From contig NZ_RCIH01000008.1 in the NCBI RefSeq assembly GCF_003675855.1, positions 182,305 through 246,304 of the forward strand: a DNA stretch of 64,000 bases, given 5' to 3'. Position numbers and translations under genes: made by a program. The stretch is from Halostella salina (GTDB lineage Archaea; Halobacteriota; Halobacteria; Halobacteriales; Natronoarchaeaceae). The notes beneath the pieces were generated by a model that saw only the letters and a program-made list of their open reading frames with translations, had not been told where the DNA came from and ran no database searches. Positions 60,151 to 64,000 of the stretch are shown here, in pieces (the stretch's first letter is position 1; each line of letters opens with the position of its first letter).

Positions 60151-60256
60151 AACAACGATCGGAACGGGAACACGGACGGCGAGATGTGCTTCCTCAAGGT
60201 CGACAATTCGGCAGCACAGCGACGCTGCGGCACGCTGACCTGACGCGACGAGCAAG

Positions 60257-60322
60257 ATGTACTCCCACATCGAAGCGAGTGATCTGTCCGAGATCGGAAG
60301 TCAGGCGTTCAAGGACGAATAG
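60257..60322 (+). pseudogene. C-terminal coding remnant, copy A
   Basis: A 21-codon frame from MYSHIEA to LSEIGSQAFKDE and stop. The last nine codons match, with synonymous changes, the end of the fragment at 63293-63427 (LSEIGVEVFQDE). The rest of 60151-60649 has no convincing gene. Parent family not recognised. Confidence 0.45.
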
Positions 60323-60649
60323 GGCGCTCCATCACTGGTATTTGCAAGAACTGCTCAGGAGTATTCGGTACGGTGGAGGCGAAATGTACCGTGTACCCCG
60401 ATTTCCAGTACTCGAATCGGAATGATGACCTATGAAGTGGAAGCCATTCACGGGCACAAAATCGGCTCACCAGCCGATCGATGGGTAAGTCCGATCTCCG
60501 ATGGACTAAAGTCCCCATCAGATAACTTCTGCCTGATCGATGTTGTCGGGAGTTAGGACGGACGAGGACGGTGGGTCGTGCCCGTATGATGCCGAAACCA
60601 GGAGTCGTATCTGTGGGGGCCGTACGACGGTCCGGAAGGAGCGAACCAG

Positions 60650-63214
60650 ATGACGACCCACGGTCGACGCCACTTTCTAACGGCCGTGGGCGGCAGTAGT
60701 ACCACATTACTGGCCGGTTGCGGCTCGTCCGGGTCGGGGAGCGCGGTCGGAGACAGGAAAATAGAGCGGGTGTGGTTCCGCGTTCGGTCGAACGGAAACA
60801 TCCAGTTCGCGTTGCGATTCGAGGACGACATCGACGTCGACAGTCTCGAGGATCCAGAGCAGTTCATCAACGTCTCGAACGGCGCCACCGTGGAACTGGA
60901 TGGGTCGGTCACCCTCGATTGGTACGACCACGCGACTGTCGATCGGTCGAGCCTGTCGAGGGCCCGCGACCGATCCATCGGTGAATTCGACTCCCTGGAC
61001 GATTCGGACTGGGACTCATTGACCGAATCCTATACTGGGTCAGTAGCCGGCGCAGAACGACCGGGGGGCGTCACCGGGCGTATCAGAGATGCCGTTGCGA
61101 CAGTCGACCCGAGTGAGTTCGGCGAGATCGAACTCGAAATCCCGGAAATAGCAGTCACGGTCCCCGTGGCGGACGGGCCCGATACCGTACAGGTACAGTA
61201 CCCGGACGGACAGATCCACTCGGCACCGTACGTCCCACCCTCGCTGGACGAGGACGAACTGGTACTTACCGACAGGAGTTTCGACGGCGAGTTCACCGTC
61301 GACTTCGAGAACGAGCGGATCACGTGGGAGAGCAAGAACTACGAGGGCGAAAACGAATGGGAGTTTCCCACCGGAACACCGACGGAGGGCCTCAATACGC
61401 GACAAATCGAGGGAGAGGCGGCTACCATTCTGGTCGAGAACTCGATAGTCGCCCTCAGCCCGGCGTACGGCTCACTCCGGGCGATATGGCGCTCTCGGTG
61501 GGAGTTTTTCGACTGGGTGGCAAGCATCGCCGTCGATCCGACAGCCGCAGCCGAACAGGTGGCCGATAACGCCACGGAAGTGGTCAGAGAGACACTGGGA
61601 TGGCTCGGTCCGACGGGGAGTTCGGACGTGGCCGAACAGTACATGATCGCCGGACTGCAGGTCGGAGTCGCGCTCCGATACTCCGCCCAAGCAGCGCGGG
61701 TCGCCGGGGGAGTTGCCTCGACGCTGACTACGGCAGTGGACATCGCTGCCGGCTATCAGAAGGTGACGGCACTCGCGGACGAAACCAACGGGCTCATCAA
61801 AGATGTCATGAAGGGGTTCGACTATTCATATATAAACCCGGCCGTCCACCCGCTGCTCCATCGGTTCATGGCCGAGAAGGCCAGCGTCTCGATCGCAACA
61901 CACAACGGCGATTCGAACATCGAAGACTACCGGGACGTAGTCGAAAAGATAGCAGGCGAGTACGACGCGGCATACACCCAGGTCAACACCGAGTACGCAG
62001 GTGGCAATGCGGAGACACGACAGCTTCAATCCAGGATACATGACTCGGTCAAGAGGCGTGTAGAAATACTGCGGACCGCGAAAGTAAACGACATCGTCGA
62101 CACGGCGCTGACAACCGCGGAGACTCGAAGCCCAGTCCAGCCGGCCACCCAGTTCCAGCTGGACAACGCCAACACCGGGTTCGACCCCGACCTACTGGAG
62201 CCGTCGGCTGAGGGCAAACCAGCAGCGGAACGCCTGTCCGCCGTGGAGTCCGACGTGCGGCCGGTGGTCGCGGATGGCCGAGTATACGGGTGTAGCGGTA
62301 GCCGTCTCCTCGCTTTCGATCAGGGGCGTGAGATGGTCTGGGAGCAGCCCTTGAATGGGGACGGCGACATCGTAACCACTCCCACCGTCGACGACGGCGT
62401 GATCTACGTCGGTACTGACGAACCGGCACTCTACGCGCTGGAACTCGGAGCCGAAGGACTCAGCCAACAGTGGCGCCTCGCCGATACGTTCGAGGAGAAC
62501 CCTCTGTCCCCGACAGTTCACGACGGCCGACTGTACACCGCGACCGGGGCCGAGCGGCTCTACCAGATCAGCTCTGCCAGCGAGGTGACGGAAACCGTCG
62601 AACTGTCGTTTGGCGGGCCGACGTCTCCTCGACAATCGCTTGCGACGGATGGGCAGCGACTCTTCGTGAGCGGGCAGTACGGAATCAGAGCCTTCGATGT
62701 GCCTTCGCTGGCGCCTGCGTGGGAAACCGCACGTGAGACTGCGGACTACACGAACGACGTTCCAGCAGTCAGCACCGATGGACCGCGGGTAGTGTATTCC
62801 CCGGAAGGGAACGAACTCGTGGCTCGACAGCCCGCGGACGGAACTACCGTCTGGCGGAGCGAGCGTGACACGTTCGCTAGCGTTCCGACGGTTACCGCCG
62901 AGCGCGTGTTCGTCGGTTCGGGTGCCAGACAGGAACTGCGAGCGTACCCCCGGGGGACCGATAGGGCTACCCCACGGCCGCCGGAATCGCGTGTCGAGCT
63001 GGATGGCGACATCGTCGGCGAGGTGACTGCCGCGGGAGCGCACGTGTACTGCTCCACCGCACAGTCGGTCTACTGCCTCGACAGGGCATCGCTTGATACG
63101 GTCTGGCGCGTGGACGACGCTCTTGGGGGGAACACGGTGAGTTCCACACCTGTTGTGAGCGGAGGAAGGGTCTACGTCGCTACGACTGGAGGGATATTCG
63201 CGCTTGGCGAGTGA
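60650..63214 (+). CDS. Tat-exported lipoprotein with C-terminal PQQ-type beta-propeller
   Basis: 854 residues. Tat motif GRRHFLTAVGG and lipobox LLAGC at the N-terminus. Residues about 30-510 are an unrecognised region: a beta-rich part (35-250), then mostly helical sequence (260-510). From about 520 the chain has a haloarchaeal PQQ-propeller with repeated blades (DVRPVVADGRVYGCSGSRLLAFD; TPTVDDGVIYVGTDEPALYALE; VVSGGRVYVATTGGIFAL). Anchored outside the cell, it might bind a ligand or partner proteins; no enzyme residues can be assigned. Flanked on both sides by related gene fragments. Confidence 0.82.
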   Translation: MTTHGRRHFLTAVGGSSTTLLAGCGSSGSGSAVGDRKIERVWFRVRSNGNIQFALRFEDDIDVDSLEDPEQFINVSNGATVELDGSVTLDWYDHATVDRSSLSRARDRSIGEFDSLDDSDWDSLTESYTGSVAGAERPGGVTGRIRDAVATVDPSEFGEIELEIPEIAVTVPVADGPDTVQVQYPDGQIHSAPYVPPSLDEDELVLTDRSFDGEFTVDFENERITWESKNYEGENEWEFPTGTPTEGLNTRQIEGEAATILVENSIVALSPAYGSLRAIWRSRWEFFDWVASIAVDPTAAAEQVADNATEVVRETLGWLGPTGSSDVAEQYMIAGLQVGVALRYSAQAARVAGGVASTLTTAVDIAAGYQKVTALADETNGLIKDVMKGFDYSYINPAVHPLLHRFMAEKASVSIATHNGDSNIEDYRDVVEKIAGEYDAAYTQVNTEYAGGNAETRQLQSRIHDSVKRRVEILRTAKVNDIVDTALTTAETRSPVQPATQFQLDNANTGFDPDLLEPSAEGKPAAERLSAVESDVRPVVADGRVYGCSGSRLLAFDQGREMVWEQPLNGDGDIVTTPTVDDGVIYVGTDEPALYALELGAEGLSQQWRLADTFEENPLSPTVHDGRLYTATGAERLYQISSASEVTETVELSFGGPTSPRQSLATDGQRLFVSGQYGIRAFDVPSLAPAWETARETADYTNDVPAVSTDGPRVVYSPEGNELVARQPADGTTVWRSERDTFASVPTVTAERVFVGSGARQELRAYPRGTDRATPRPPESRVELDGDIVGEVTAAGAHVYCSTAQSVYCLDRASLDTVWRVDDALGGNTVSSTPVVSGGRVYVATTGGIFALGE

Positions 63215-63722
63215 GCAACACTGCAGACGTCGACCCTAGCGGGACCCGAGGACTACCTGATACACCATGGAAGCCGTCGTGGGGCTGGCGAGATGTACTT
63301 CCGAGAGGCCGACCACTACCACGCCCAACTGGCCTGCCGGTCCGGCGGTCCTGAGCTGACAGGCCAACCCCATACCGTAGCCTGCGAGCTGTCCGAGATC
63401 GGGGTCGAGGTGTTCCAAGATGAATAGCAGGGTGTAAAGGGCTACTTGTGGAATGCAAGCCCGAACGATCCTATCGATTAAGACCGTACACCTTTGACGG
63501 ATCGGGCCGACTCCAACTTCATCATATAGGTAATGTGTGTATCTGTACTCGTAGTACGGGTAATCGGTGCTGAATCCAAGGCGTGTCAGAGGTGACGTCG
63601 ACCATGTAAGATTGAATTTCGGGACAGGTGATTCACCAATAGGTGCGTGGCATGTACTTGGCCATTCAAGCGAGTAACCCTGAAAGAACACTCAAAAGCG
63701 GCCTCTTCCTTCGTCTGATCGC
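63215..63722. other. 508-bp region with gene remnants
   Basis: The stretch holds a decayed coding fragment (63293-63427) and then AT-richer sequence up to the winged-helix gene. A 151-codon minus-strand opening (63236-63691) has no recognisable family and biased composition, so it is not called. Confidence 0.5.
63293..63427 (+). pseudogene. C-terminal coding remnant, copy B
   Basis: 44 codons, MYFREADHYHAQLACRSGG through CELSEIGVEVFQDE and stop; the same frame is open upstream to about 63240 (EDYLIHHGSRRGAGE). It shares its C-terminal end with the fragment at 60257-60322. The parent protein is not recognised. Confidence 0.45.
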
Positions 63723-63929
63723 ATGGAATCCCTCAACACGTTGTTCGACATCTTTAGCAAAGAACGACGACGATACGCTCTGTACGCATTGGACCAAGCT
63801 GACGGGCCGATTGGAATTCAGGAGCTGGCGAACCAGGTGCGCGAGTGGGAAGCCGAAGAAGAACCCGTCGCTTCGGCTCTGGTGAATCGCCATACTGTGC
63901 TTGATTTCACGATTTCACTGCTCGCTTGA
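63723..63929 (+). pseudogene. winged-helix (DUF7344-like) gene, truncated by an insertion
   Basis: The first 55 or so residues match the haloarchaeal winged-helix family (SLNTLFDIFSKERRRYALYALDQADGPIGIQELANQVREWE). After about residue 50 the sequence no longer resembles the family and ends at 63929, inside the end of an insertion sequence. Full members are about 100-120 residues. Likely a transcription regulator before disruption. Confidence 0.7.
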
Positions 63930-64000
63930 TGTTGTAAACAACACATTTCAAGACAAGTTCACGAAATTCTCGGTACCACGTTCGCGCACGCACGGCGACG
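63907..64000 (-). CDS. IS transposase, C-terminal end (partial at window edge)
   Basis: The minus strand reads VRARTWYREFRELVLKCVVYN, IKRAVKS and stop at 63907-63909, resembling the C-terminus of haloarchaeal IS5-type DDE transposases. The rest lies beyond position 64000. The element end should lie near 63880-63895, where the winged-helix gene loses its family sequence. Family assignment from 30 residues is tentative. Confidence 0.6.
   Translation of the reverse strand, partial: VAVRARTWYREFRELVLKCVVYNIKRAVKS

Noticed and set aside
60309..60707. 132-codon minus-strand open frame before the PQQ lipoprotein
   Set aside because: No family features, and it overlaps the Tat signal region of the lipoprotein gene.
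63236..63691. 151-codon minus-strand open frame
   Set aside because: No recognisable motifs; it is antisense to a coding fragment whose homologue at 60257 supports the plus strand.

Overview
The window is chromosomal DNA of a halophilic archaeon (class Halobacteria). The evidence is the high GC content, very acidic proteins, TATA boxes about 25 bp upstream of start codons (mostly leaderless genes), Tat-type lipoprotein signals, an archaeal RNase J, an RdfA/SMC-like pair and haloarchaeal insertion-sequence remnants. I saw no rRNA, tRNA or CRISPR array.

From 1 to about 43.9 kb the DNA is a dense catabolic region for aromatic and branched acids handled as CoA thioesters. 0-12.6 kb: 3-hydroxyacyl-CoA dehydrogenase, two enoyl-CoA hydratase-like proteins, two MaoC hydratases, a gamma-carbonic-anhydrase-like protein, a complete Liv-type ABC importer (livFGMHK), a two-subunit CoA-transferase and an aromatic-acid-type acyl-CoA ligase. 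12.9-25.1 kb: eleven consecutive minus-strand genes combine an oligopeptide/nickel-type ABC transporter, two magnesium-chelatase-like AAA+ proteins (one carrying a VWA domain), an SCP2-like protein, an M29/NicX-like metalloprotein, an enolase-superfamily enzyme and a cupin, with a divergent IclR regulator. This is the best candidate for an undescribed system. Imperfect copies of a ~25-bp inverted repeat lie beyond both ends, and copies of an ATCGTATAC motif lie beyond both ends and in the neighbouring paa promoter. 26.5-33.6 kb: phenylacetyl-CoA epoxidase genes (ferredoxin, paaA, a split paaD, paaB, paaC) followed by hydratase, acyl-CoA dehydrogenase and aldehyde dehydrogenase. 33.7-40.5 kb: thiolase plus an HMG-CoA-synthase-like/DUF35 fusion without the catalytic Cys, then an overlapping operon of two UbiD-family proteins (one with a degenerate active site), a small unknown protein and a metallo-beta-lactamase.

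40.6-53.7 kb is a mixed region: the SMC-like/rdfA pair, a lipid-flippase-like membrane protein, an alkaline-phosphatase-superfamily protein, a BKACE enzyme with a small Cys-rich partner, a pilin-like surface protein, a UPF0173-like hydrolase, a ThuA-like protein, a multi-PAS histidine kinase and a DICT-domain protein.

53.7-64 kb shows mobile-element traffic. It holds an IS6-derived MITE, a relatively AT-rich DUF1028 gene, RNase J, a peroxiredoxin gene split by a decayed tnpB element, an intact disulfide reductase of the bis-gamma-glutamylcystine/mycothione reductase type, a DsrE protein, a large Tat lipoprotein with a PQQ-type propeller flanked by related coding fragments, and a winged-helix gene cut by an insertion sequence that runs off the right edge.
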